Below, one piece after another: positions 1 through 6,229 of a DNA stretch of 10,150 nucleotides. The DNA lies in the NCBI GenBank assembly GCA_947174645.1, contig CAMWJR010000025.1, forward strand, positions 1 through 10,150, given 5' to 3'. The translations under genes were made by a program, and so were the position numbers. The notes beneath the pieces were generated by a model. It was not told the DNA's origin and did not search any database. It saw only the letters and a list, made by a program, of their open reading frames with translations. How positions within the stretch are numbered: position 1 is the first letter of the stretch; each line of letters starts with the position of its first letter. This stretch comes from an uncultured Verrucomicrobiota bacterium (GTDB taxonomy: Bacteria; Verrucomicrobiota; Verrucomicrobiia; Opitutales; LL51).

Positions 1-17
1 CAAGTTTTTCGCGTATT

Positions 18-1874
18 TCAAACCTTATTTATTGCGCGCTGGCTTTCAATCGCCACCCAAACGAGATTTACATCGACAGGACTAATACCCGAAATCCGCG
101 AAAGTTGCCCTAAGGTTTCCGGTCGGATTTGATTCATTTTTTGCCGACTTTCATTCCGTAGGCTTTTCACGCCATCATACGAAAAATGTTTTGGAATTTT
201 AACAAAATCAAGCTCTTGCATTTTTTCGACCTGCTTCAACTCGCGCGCCAGATACCCCCCGTAGAGCAACTGATACTGTACCGCTTTTTGAACGTCAGGA
301 AGCTCTTCGAAAAACTCTTTAGGGAAATTTTTAAGGTCATTGAGCTGTAAATCGGCAATTAAAGATTTGCGTCCTTTGAATTGATCCATCCAAAAATCAA
401 CGCATTGTTGCTGAATAGCAATACGCTCTGCACGCGCTTGTGAGATCAGACCATAGCGTTTGGCGTGCTCGACGAGACGAAACTCTGCGCTGTCGTGGTT
501 TAATAATAATCGGTATTCCGCACGACTCGTAAACATGCGATAGGGTTCCTGGGTTCCCTTGGTGACAAGATCATCAACCAGCACGCCGATATACGCTTCG
601 TGGCGTTGAAGTACAAGTGGTTGTTCTCCAAAAACTTTTGCAGAGGCATTGATACCAGCAATAAGCCCCTGCCCTGCGGCTTCCTCGTACCCCGAAGTTC
701 CGTTAATTTGTCCCGCACAAAATAGTCCTTCAATTTGTTTTGTTTCCAGAGTCGGCAATAGCTGTGTTGGCGGCATATAATCATATTCTACCGCATAAGC
801 TGGCCGAATCATTTGAGCATTTTGGAGACCGGGAATTGTTTTGAGCACCGCCGCCTGGACTGAGATCGGAAGGCTCGTCGAGAGCCCGTTAATGTACCAC
901 TCGTCTGTTCCATTGCCTTCTGGCTCTAAAAAGAGACGATGCGAGTCTTTTTGTGGAAATTTAACATATTTGTCCTCAATGCTGGGACAGTAACGGGGGC
1001 CAATCCCGATAATAACGCCCGAATACAGTGGCGACAGATGAAGGTTTTCGTTGATAATTTCACGCGTTGCGGCGTTCGTATAAGTGATCCAACACGAACG
1101 ATTTTCAGGTGTGTCTTGTGGCGAACGTGCTTGGAAAAATTCTGATTGGTGATCGCGTCTTAGTTCTAGGCCGCGGGATCGATAAAAAGCGAAATATTGT
1201 GGATTTATATCTCCAACTTGCTCTTCACAGGCCGAAAAATCGATCGTCGAACCGCGGAGACGCGCACAGGTCCCGGTTTTCATCCGCCCAAGCTCGATTC
1301 CGTAATGCTGTAACGACGCAGACAAATCATTCGCCGCAAAATCCCCTAAGCGTCCCCCGGGGATCGGATCCATGCCGATATGCATAACGCCACGAAGGAA
1401 AGTACCCGAGGTTAAAATAACCGCTGGCGCTTTGAATGTAATGCCAACATTGGTTACAACACCGGAAACTTTGCTGTGTCCAACGATTAGTTGTCGTGCC
1501 TCCGCTTGAAACAACGATAAGTTGGGGACTCGCTCCAGCACGTACTTCATGCGCGCTTGGTAATACGCCTTGTCGCATTGTGCACGTGGGGATTGGACCG
1601 CAGGGCCTTTTGAAGCATTGAGCAGGCGGAATTGAATTGCGGTTTGGTCAGCATTGAGGGCCATCAGACCTCCGAGGGCGTCGATTTCGCGGACCATTTG
1701 TCCTTTCGCTTGTCCGCCGATTGCAGGATTACAGCTCATCTTAGCAAGCGTATCGAGATTCCACGTCAACAATAACGTTCGCGCACCTCGAACAGCCGCG
1801 ATGTGGGCCGCTTCACAGCCCGCATGGCCACCACCACAGACGATCACATCAAAAACGTTCGCGCCCACACCCAT
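18..1874 (-). CDS. mnmG: tRNA uridine-5-carboxymethylaminomethyl modification enzyme MnmG (GidA)
   Basis: FAD-dependent cytoplasmic enzyme that, with the GTPase MnmE, builds the (carboxymethyl)aminomethyl group on wobble U34 of certain tRNAs. The sequence shows the N-terminal dinucleotide-binding stretch FDVIVCGGGHAGCEAA (residues 8-23) and SCNPAIGGQAKGQMVREID (47-65) with the conserved Cys48. Further on are GTFLRG, RYCPSIEDK with the second conserved Cys (C296), the FAD-binding motif CAGQINGTSGYEEAAGQG, and TSRAEYRLLL. The C-terminal MnmE/tRNA-binding helical part (YGGYLARE, FSYDGVKSLRNE, GISPVDV) is intact, so the protein is full length at about 618 residues. I chose the ATG at 1874 because it leaves the usual short lead before FDVI. 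An in-frame TTG at 1886, with GAGG about 11 bases upstream, would add four residues. It is the last gene of the minus-strand run and follows tsaD closely. One oddity is RMKTGTCARL (197-206), where the family usually has KTGTPPR. Confidence 0.97.
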   Translation of the reverse strand: MGVGANVFDVIVCGGGHAGCEAAHIAAVRGARTLLLTWNLDTLAKMSCNPAIGGQAKGQMVREIDALGGLMALNADQTAIQFRLLNASKGPAVQSPRAQCDKAYYQARMKYVLERVPNLSLFQAEARQLIVGHSKVSGVVTNVGITFKAPAVILTSGTFLRGVMHIGMDPIPGGRLGDFAANDLSASLQHYGIELGRMKTGTCARLRGSTIDFSACEEQVGDINPQYFAFYRSRGLELRRDHQSEFFQARSPQDTPENRSCWITYTNAATREIINENLHLSPLYSGVIIGIGPRYCPSIEDKYVKFPQKDSHRLFLEPEGNGTDEWYINGLSTSLPISVQAAVLKTIPGLQNAQMIRPAYAVEYDYMPPTQLLPTLETKQIEGLFCAGQINGTSGYEEAAGQGLIAGINASAKVFGEQPLVLQRHEAYIGVLVDDLVTKGTQEPYRMFTSRAEYRLLLNHDSAEFRLVEHAKRYGLISQARAERIAIQQQCVDFWMDQFKGRKSLIADLQLNDLKNFPKEFFEELPDVQKAVQYQLLYGGYLARELKQVEKMQELDFVKIPKHFSYDGVKSLRNESRQKMNQIRPETLGQLSRISGISPVDVNLVWVAIESQRAINKV

Positions 1875-1908
1875 TGTCCTAATCAATCGCTATACGACCT
1901 CAAGGGAA

Positions 1909-2904
1909 TTAAAGCGGCCAGTTCGGCTTAAAGTCAATTGTATCTGTTGTGTGCACGGGATCGATCGCCGCGGCAAACGCAATCATCGAGGCATTATCGC
2001 CTGTATATTTAGGTTTTGGCAAAAAGACGGGGAGGTACATCGCCGCCCCAAGCTCTTGGACACGCTCCCGTAGCAAGCGGTTATTGGCCACTCCTCCGGA
2101 TAGGCCAATACTTCCAAAATGATCATGCTGGAGCGCTTGGTGTAGTTTTTTTACTAAAACGTCGATAATCGCTCGTTGATAGCCCGCGCAAATGTCGCGA
2201 AACTGTTCTTTTAATTCTGCTTCCGTTAACGCCGCGAGCCGGTAGCGGAGACTGGTTTTAATGCCTGAAAAACTGAACTTCCACTCGCCATCTTGGGTAA
2301 ACGCTTGAGGAAATATGTATTTTCGAGCATCTCCCTGTTGTGCGTATTGTTCGATTTCTGGGCCACCTGGATAACGCAACCCTAAGAGTTTCGCACCCTT
2401 ATCGATCGCTTCGCCTGCAGCATCATCAATGGTCGTGGCCAATACACGAATACTTAATGTCTCATCCACAGAGGACAAAATCGTATTGCCACCTGAAACA
2501 AGTAGCGATAAATGCGGAAAGAGATTGTTTTGTTTCCGAAAATTCGGATGTTCAATGAAGGGCGATAAAATATGTCCTCGGAGGTGATGAACTCCAACCA
2601 GCTCGCAACCTAGGGCAAGACGCAAACTCCACGCAAATGCAATCCCTAAAGCCAAGCTCCCCGGTAAACCTGGACCACAGGTCACGGCAATTTGTTTTAT
2701 CCTTTGAAGATCGACCTGTTTTTGAAGATCTTTCAACAAAATTGGAAAATTCCTGAGGTGTTCTCGAGCAGCAAGCTGCGGAACTACCCCACCGTAGAGG
2801 GCGTGTAAATCGATTTGCGAGCTCGTTTGTTCATAAATAAACTGCCCCGCTTCCCATATTGCTAAGCCCGTATCATCACAAGAACTCTCAACGCCTAAAA
2901 TCAT
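1909..2904 (-). CDS. tsaD: tRNA N6-adenosine threonylcarbamoyltransferase TsaD (Gcp/YgjD)
   Basis: Catalytic subunit that transfers threonylcarbamoyl from threonylcarbamoyl-AMP to A37 of ANN-reading tRNAs (t6A), working with TsaB and TsaE after TsaC/Sua5. It is 331 residues, the normal family length, with an ASKHA-type fold. Visible motifs are MILGVESSCDDTG at the N-terminus, the metal ligands in VHHLRGH (H107, H111) and LLVSGGNT (135-141). These are followed by DDAAGEAIDKGAKLLGL (160-176), FSFSGIKTSL (210-219), LSGGVANNRLL (268-278) and YTGDNASMIA (300-309), where D303 is the expected metal-binding Asp. Family members often have SGGHT where this one has SGGNT; I recall Asn in other members, so this is not a defect. 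The ATG overlaps the stop of the upstream 87-residue gene (ATGA), and no good Shine-Dalgarno is visible, so translational coupling is likely. The partner genes tsaB, tsaE and tsaC are not in the window. Confidence 0.97.
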   Translation of the reverse strand: MILGVESSCDDTGLAIWEAGQFIYEQTSSQIDLHALYGGVVPQLAAREHLRNFPILLKDLQKQVDLQRIKQIAVTCGPGLPGSLALGIAFAWSLRLALGCELVGVHHLRGHILSPFIEHPNFRKQNNLFPHLSLLVSGGNTILSSVDETLSIRVLATTIDDAAGEAIDKGAKLLGLRYPGGPEIEQYAQQGDARKYIFPQAFTQDGEWKFSFSGIKTSLRYRLAALTEAELKEQFRDICAGYQRAIIDVLVKKLHQALQHDHFGSIGLSGGVANNRLLRERVQELGAAMYLPVFLPKPKYTGDNASMIAFAAAIDPVHTTDTIDFKPNWPL

Positions 2905-3164
2905 GGAACCATAAAATCAGGCTCGCGGTACTCCATCCGATCCCACTGCGGTAGGAGTTGGTCTTCCGGAATATATTTTTTCGAAAAAAATTTTTCCTTA
3001 CTCGAGAGCTTCTTCAAAACCGGATCCTCGGGATCAACCTGTAAATAGTAAACAAAACATGTCCCTCTAGGAATGGAACACGTTAACTGCGGAAACGGTA
3101 TCTGATTTAAAAACCATAAGACACCTCCTAATACCAGTAGGAAGCGCCATAGGATGCTCAACAA
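2901..3164 (-). CDS. Unrecognised 87-residue protein with one N-terminal membrane segment
   Basis: I do not recognise a family. The translation has a hydrophobic N-terminus (LSILWRFLLVLGGVLWFLNQI, about residues 2-22) that would serve as a membrane anchor or uncleaved signal. It is followed by a short segment with two cysteines (TCSIPRGTC) and a charged, Lys/Glu/Pro-rich C-terminal part ending in REPDFMVP. The first available start is a TTG at 3164, with a second TTG right after it; there is no in-frame ATG near the N-terminus. The TTG is supported by a strong GGAGGA four bases upstream, which lies inside the last codons of the small basic protein gene. The start codon touches that gene's TAG stop in the same reading frame. 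Its own stop overlaps the tsaD start by ATGA. Position in the operon and a good ribosome-binding site argue it is translated. The function is unknown. Confidence 0.72.
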   Translation of the reverse strand: MLSILWRFLLVLGGVLWFLNQIPFPQLTCSIPRGTCFVYYLQVDPEDPVLKKLSSKEKFFSKKYIPEDQLLPQWDRMEYREPDFMVP

Positions 3165-3320
3165 CTAGTCCTCCGGCTTCGTCTTCGGAAGCGCCGTTAC
3201 GCGACGCCCTTCGGTCCACTGACCTCGCCGACGTAATAACTCAACGCGCTCAAAACGCTTTAAAACACACCGCTTCGCCGCATGTAGACTACCTCTTTGA
3301 AAACTCGGATGTTGGGACAT
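3165..3320 (-). CDS. Small basic protein of the Chlamydiae/Verrucomicrobia type
   Basis: A 51-residue, Arg/Lys-rich protein. It begins MSQHPSFQRGS, has the core VLKRFERVELLRRRGQWTEG (residues 19-38) and ends in RRVTALPKTKPED. From memory this fits the small basic protein family restricted to the Chlamydiae-Verrucomicrobia group, whose members start MSQHPSL and carry KRFERVELLKKRGKW and GLPKTK. The role of the family is not established; the high basic charge is compatible with RNA or ribosome association, which is an inference. The ATG at 3320 gives exactly the family's N-terminus, although no clear Shine-Dalgarno precedes it. It is the first gene of the minus-strand operon with the 87-residue protein, tsaD and mnmG, and is divergent from rpsP. 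It is the best taxonomic marker in the window. Confidence 0.88.
   Translation of the reverse strand: MSQHPSFQRGSLHAAKRCVLKRFERVELLRRRGQWTEGRRVTALPKTKPED
3169..3174 (-). promoter_or_regulatory. Shine-Dalgarno GGAGGA deciding a TTG start
   Basis: On the minus strand the bases read GGAGGA, then CTAG, then TTG. This is the strongest Shine-Dalgarno match seen ahead of any gene in the window. It sits within the final codons of the small basic protein gene and points to TTG at 3164 (or the adjacent TTG at 3161) as the start of the next gene. Confidence 0.65.
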
Positions 3321-3438
3321 GATACGCGTGTATTAAGAGATCACCGTTCGAAGAAGCAAGCTAAATTTCGCCCATACCATCGTCACTGCGCAAAGAACTT
3401 GACACGCTAAAACGAATCCCTAGCCGTAGCGGAGTTTT
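3321..3438. promoter_or_regulatory. Divergent intergenic region between the small basic protein gene and rpsP
   Basis: This 118-base region must hold promoters for both directions. On the plus strand a perfect TTGACA lies at 3399-3404. The best -10 candidate at a normal distance is the weak TAGCCG at 3421-3426 (16-base spacer), which would place the transcript start only a few bases from the rpsP ATG. The rpsP Shine-Dalgarno GGAG is at 3431-3434. On the minus strand a weak pair, TTGCTT then TAATAC with an 18-base spacer, lies close to the small basic protein start. Calling the region regulatory is secure; the exact promoter boxes are not. Confidence 0.5.
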
Positions 3439-3699
3439 ATGGCATTAAAGATTAGATTGCAGCGGCAAGGTCGTATCCATCATCCCGCGTATCGGATCGT
3501 TGTCGCGGAGAGTACCTGTCGTCGCGATGGGAAGTATGTCGAGAAGCTCGGAACGTACGAGCCTCAAGCCCGAGGCAATACGGCACCGTTGATTCTCGAT
3601 GTTGACCGTGCAACCTACTGGATGAGCGTCGGGGCGAAACCAACCGAAACCGCTGCCCATCTGATTCGTCGCGCCCGGAAGTCGGTTGCCATAAAATAA
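3439..3699 (+). CDS. rpsP: 30S ribosomal protein bS16
   Basis: Small-subunit ribosomal protein needed for 30S assembly. The 86-residue length is normal. The sequence shows the family pattern: MALKIRLQRQGRIHHPAYRI at the N-terminus, then VVAEST, RRDGKYVEKLGTYEPQ (about residues 28-43), and the later part with LILDVDRATYWMSVGAKPTETA. The ATG is preceded by GGAG with a four-base gap. The familiar downstream partners in many bacteria (rimM, trmD, rplS, sometimes ffh) are absent here. Instead a probable terminator follows, so bS16 appears to be transcribed alone. It is divergent from the small basic protein operon. Confidence 0.97.
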   Translation: MALKIRLQRQGRIHHPAYRIVVAESTCRRDGKYVEKLGTYEPQARGNTAPLILDVDRATYWMSVGAKPTETAAHLIRRARKSVAIK

Positions 3700-3736
3700 C
3701 GAATTTACCGCTTGGATCGAGTGGTATATCGTTGCG

Positions 3737-3770
3737 AGCGCTCCCCAGTTGTCGGGAAGTGTTATTTTTT
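3737..3770 (+). terminator. Probable intrinsic terminator after rpsP
   Basis: The arm AGCGCTCCC (3737-3745) can pair with GGGAAGTGTT (3754-3763). It uses G-T pairs and one bulged A, around an eight-base loop, and is followed by A and six T residues (3765-3770). The stem is imperfect, but the T-run and the position 37 bases after the rpsP stop make termination plausible. It separates rpsP from the downstream gene run. Confidence 0.45.
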
Positions 3771-3771
3771 C

Positions 3772-3800
3772 TTGACACGAACTCGATTCAGGTTTAACGC
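3772..3800 (+). promoter_or_regulatory. Candidate sigma70-type promoter for the ankyrin-yccA-gatB-uppP run
   Basis: A perfect -35 box TTGACA (3772-3777) is followed by a 17-base spacer and TAACGC (3795-3800), which matches the -10 consensus only partly. It lies right after the putative rpsP terminator and 20 bases before the ATG at 3820, leaving room for a short leader with a Shine-Dalgarno. The nine bases CTTGACACG at 3771-3779 are identical to those upstream of rpsP at 3398-3406. Confidence 0.42.
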
Positions 3801-3808
3801 TCTCTCCA

Positions 3809-3813
3809 AAGGA
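3809..3813 (+). promoter_or_regulatory. Shine-Dalgarno AAGGA deciding the ATG at 3820
   Basis: AAGGA lies six bases before ATG at 3820. The reading frame is open further upstream to a TTG at 3712, but that part would cross the terminator and promoter, and only the ATG at 3820 begins with a signal peptide. Confidence 0.6.
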
Positions 3814-3819
3814 AAATCT

Positions 3820-4431
3820 ATGCGGTACTACTTTGGAGTTTGTTTGTTGGGAATGTTGGCAGGGAGTGTTCATGCGTCGGGTGCGTATTTTTCCCCGCCT
3901 CAGAGCGATAACACGGAAGCTGTATCGATCCACGAGAAGGCCGTCAAAAGTGAAGGCCATCGGAACTTTACACAAGAGGACTTAAATCGGATCGCCAATT
4001 CTATCGAGCAGTCTGAAGAAAATCAATCGGATCCGGTACGAGCGCTCGTGCGTGCTCATCCTGAAATCGTTCTCCGCGCAACACAGCTTAATAACACGCG
4101 ATTATTGGCGCTCCTGAGTAAGTGCAACGTTTCCGCACGCACGATTCCCGAGATTAACACGGCCACTGACAATCAGGGCAATGGTCCTCTTCATATTGCT
4201 GTACGACAAGGAAATTTGGAAGCACTTGTGCTGCTGTTTGTCGGCCTTGGCCTAGATCCGACGTTACGCAATAACCGCGGTTTTGATGTTTTTGGAGAAG
4301 CGGCCTTGCGACAGGACAATTTTGGCAAGCTTACATTTAACATTTTAGGGTCCCATGACCTCAAAAAGGATCAATCTCCTGATTTGAGGAAATGCTGTGT
4401 CTCCGGAGCATCGCTTGACAAGTCGCTTTAA
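3820..4431 (+). CDS. Exported ankyrin-repeat protein
   Basis: A 203-residue protein of unknown specific function. The N-terminus (MRYYFGVCLLGMLAGSVHAS) is a typical Sec signal peptide with likely cleavage after VHA (residue 19), so the product should reach the periplasm or beyond. A mostly helical region follows: FTQEDLNRIANSIEQSEE near 50-67 and DPVRALVRAHPEIVLRATQL near 71-90. One well-formed ankyrin repeat spans about 118-152, with the diagnostic GNGPLHIAVRQGNLEALVLL and GLDPTLRNNRG; the next repeat begins FDVFGEAALRQ. The segment at 83-117 may be a degenerate earlier repeat. Start choice: ATG at 3820 has a good Shine-Dalgarno and the signal peptide. The gene is followed after 22 bases by the YccA-like gene. 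Ankyrin repeats bind proteins; a host-directed or envelope role is only an inference. Confidence 0.82.
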   Translation: MRYYFGVCLLGMLAGSVHASGAYFSPPQSDNTEAVSIHEKAVKSEGHRNFTQEDLNRIANSIEQSEENQSDPVRALVRAHPEIVLRATQLNNTRLLALLSKCNVSARTIPEINTATDNQGNGPLHIAVRQGNLEALVLLFVGLGLDPTLRNNRGFDVFGEAALRQDNFGKLTFNILGSHDLKKDQSPDLRKCCVSGASLDKSL

Positions 4432-4453
4432 CTATCAATAATCGCCGAGCTGT

Positions 4454-5212
4454 ATGAAAGAAGAGATTTCGCGGAGCAACCCCGTTTTTCAGGAACAGGT
4501 TTTTCGTAGCGTTCAGAGTAGCCCGTTTGAGGTAGTGCAAGTGATGACCGCGAGCGGTGTATGCCAAAAAACCTTTATACTGCTCGGGTTACTTCTAATG
4601 ACGGCAGCCTTCGCGTGGTTTCGGCCATGTCCCCCGGAAGCGCTCTGCCAACAAATTATTTTGTTCTCGCTAGTTGCATTTGGTCTTTGTATCGCTGTTC
4701 GCTTTTGTCCCCCCCAAGCCGCACGGATTATTGCACCGCTCTATGCACTAACAGAAGGATTTGTGTTCGGCGCGATTTCGCGAATTGCGGAACTAAGAGT
4801 TCCGGGTGTTGTTTCGCAAGCTGCACTTTCAACGGTTGCTGTTTTAGCAGTTATGCTGTTCATGTATCGTCGGGGAATCATCCAGCCGACACAAAGGTTT
4901 ACGCTTGTTGTTTTTTCGGCGACAGTTGCGATCGCAATTACTTATCTTTTGAGCGCTCTGTTTAGCGCATTTGGCGGGGGCGGATTTTCATTTCTTCACG
5001 GAAACTCCTTACTCGGCGTTGGCGTTAGCGCTGTTGTTTGTGTTGTTGCGGCGCTGAATCTCATTCTTGATTTTGGGTTTATCGAAAACCAGATTAAGAA
5101 TGGTGCCCCCAAGGAGATGGAGTGGATTGCAACGCTCGGCCTCTTTGTCACACTTCTGTGGATTTATATCGAAGTCCTCGAGCTATTGACGAAGCTCCAT
5201 AGCCGCGACTAG
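4454..5212 (+). CDS. Bax inhibitor-1/YccA family membrane protein
   Basis: A 252-residue inner-membrane protein. A roughly 38-residue hydrophilic N-terminus (ISRSNPVFQEQVFRSVQ) precedes about seven hydrophobic segments, including TFILLGLLLMTAAFAWF (40-56), IILFSLVAFGLCIAVRF, the ALTEGFVFGAIS turn, and a C-terminal pair ending in LFVTLLWIYIEVLELL. The sequence NPVF near the start, YALTEGFVFGAIS and LDFGFIENQIKNGAPKEMEW match the bacterial Bax inhibitor-1-like family that I associate with Pfam Bax1-I (PF12811) and COG4760. Members are thought to be calcium- or proton-linked channels or stress-related factors, but their bacterial role is poorly defined. The ATG at 4454 has only a weak ribosome-binding site. 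The gene sits 22 bases after the ankyrin gene and 21 bases before the GT9 gene, so it is probably cotranscribed with both. Confidence 0.88.
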   Translation: MKEEISRSNPVFQEQVFRSVQSSPFEVVQVMTASGVCQKTFILLGLLLMTAAFAWFRPCPPEALCQQIILFSLVAFGLCIAVRFCPPQAARIIAPLYALTEGFVFGAISRIAELRVPGVVSQAALSTVAVLAVMLFMYRRGIIQPTQRFTLVVFSATVAIAITYLLSALFSAFGGGGFSFLHGNSLLGVGVSAVVCVVAALNLILDFGFIENQIKNGAPKEMEWIATLGLFVTLLWIYIEVLELLTKLHSRD

Positions 5213-5233
5213 CTCCAAGACAAAAGTTCCCCC

Positions 5234-6199
5234 ATGCGCCTCCTCGTCATTAAGCCCTCTTCGCTCGGCGATATCGTCCACGCGATGGTCGTTGTGAGTG
5301 AACTTAAACGTCAGCGACCAAAGGTCGTTGTTGATTGGGTTGCGCGAGACTGTTTTGCCGAACTCGTTAGAGCTTCGCAGATTGCGCAGCGGGTGTTGAT
5401 TTATGAACGTCGTGGCGGTTTGTTATCGTTTTTCCGGCTGCTTTCGCTGATCCGCCAAGAGACCTACGACTGCGTTTTCGATATGCAGGGCCTGGCACGT
5501 AGCGGTATTATGACGCTTTTCGCAAGATCCCCCCGAAAAATCGGACGTAAAGACGCGCGCGAGCTCTCGTGCTTGGCGTACACAGAAACAGTCCCATACC
5601 CCGGTGCGGTGCATGCGATCGATATCCTCAAAGAATTTCTCACAACCGTCGATTGTAGCAACGAGGTCTCCGGAATCGTTACGGAATTCGAGCACGTCAC
5701 TTCACCCAAATACACGGAATTTCTCAAAGAACAAATTCCACAAAAACCCTTTATTTGCCTCTTTCCCGAAAGTCGTGTACCCGAAAAAGAGTGGCGGCAT
5801 TTTTCAAAACTCGCCGAACTTTTACTGATATCGGAACCCAATATCAACCTCCTTATCCTCGGAAGTCCCTCGCACCTTAGATTTCATTGTGAAAATCCTC
5901 GCTTATTTGACTTCCGCGGGCAAACATCGCTGACTGATGCCGTCTTCCTTATTCGGAATGCAAGTCTCGTGATCGCTAACGATAGCGGCCCAATGCATAT
6001 TTCAGCCGCTCAGGGACGTCCAACACTTGGGTTGTTCACCATTACGGATCCACTCCGCTTCGGCCCCTACCCAGTTTACCGCAAGTCCAACGTTGCCCTA
6101 CGTCTCGAAAATAAGGCTTATGAAGCTGAACTTGTTGCCCATACAGCCGTTGAAATGCTCAACGATTTTGCCTGGAACGACCGGAATTTTTCCTTGTAA
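5234..6199 (+). CDS. Glycosyltransferase family 9, lipopolysaccharide heptosyltransferase I-like
   Basis: A 321-residue GT-B enzyme that probably transfers heptose from ADP-heptose to the LPS inner core at the cytoplasmic face of the inner membrane. The N-terminus MRLLVIKPSSLGDIVHAMVV is very close to that of WaaC-type enzymes. It is followed by YDCVFDMQGLARSGIMTLFA (about 77-96) and the middle motif ICLFPESRVPEKEWRHF. The C-terminal donor-binding part has LLILGSPSH and IANDSGPMHISAAQGRPTLGLF, where DSGPMH is the family hallmark. In the middle motif heptosyltransferases usually have HPGAR where this protein has FPESR, so donor or acceptor specificity may differ. I give no symbol because the exact acceptor cannot be read from sequence. 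No Shine-Dalgarno is evident before the ATG. The gene implies an LPS-containing outer membrane. Confidence 0.88.
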   Translation: MRLLVIKPSSLGDIVHAMVVVSELKRQRPKVVVDWVARDCFAELVRASQIAQRVLIYERRGGLLSFFRLLSLIRQETYDCVFDMQGLARSGIMTLFARSPRKIGRKDARELSCLAYTETVPYPGAVHAIDILKEFLTTVDCSNEVSGIVTEFEHVTSPKYTEFLKEQIPQKPFICLFPESRVPEKEWRHFSKLAELLLISEPNINLLILGSPSHLRFHCENPRLFDFRGQTSLTDAVFLIRNASLVIANDSGPMHISAAQGRPTLGLFTITDPLRFGPYPVYRKSNVALRLENKAYEAELVAHTAVEMLNDFAWNDRNFSL

Positions 6200-6229
6200 A
6201 ACAGCACTCAAATGCTTCACCTAGAGCAC

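Noticed and set aside
1654..2073. Plus-strand open frame of 139 codons spanning the mnmG-tsaD junction
   Set aside because: It overlaps the well-supported ends of both minus-strand genes and has no family resemblance.
3712..3819. N-terminal extension of the ankyrin protein from TTG at 3712
   Set aside because: The extension would be encoded across a probable terminator and promoter, and would place the signal peptide in the interior. The ATG at 3820 has a good Shine-Dalgarno.
3445..3975. Long minus-strand open frame (176 codons) across rpsP
   Set aside because: It overlaps the clear bS16 gene and crosses the terminator and promoter region; the translation has no recognisable features, so it is a shadow of the plus-strand gene.
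6212..6229. Upstream ATG start for gatB
   Set aside because: It would add MLHLEH before the conserved MEYE start and has no ribosome-binding site.
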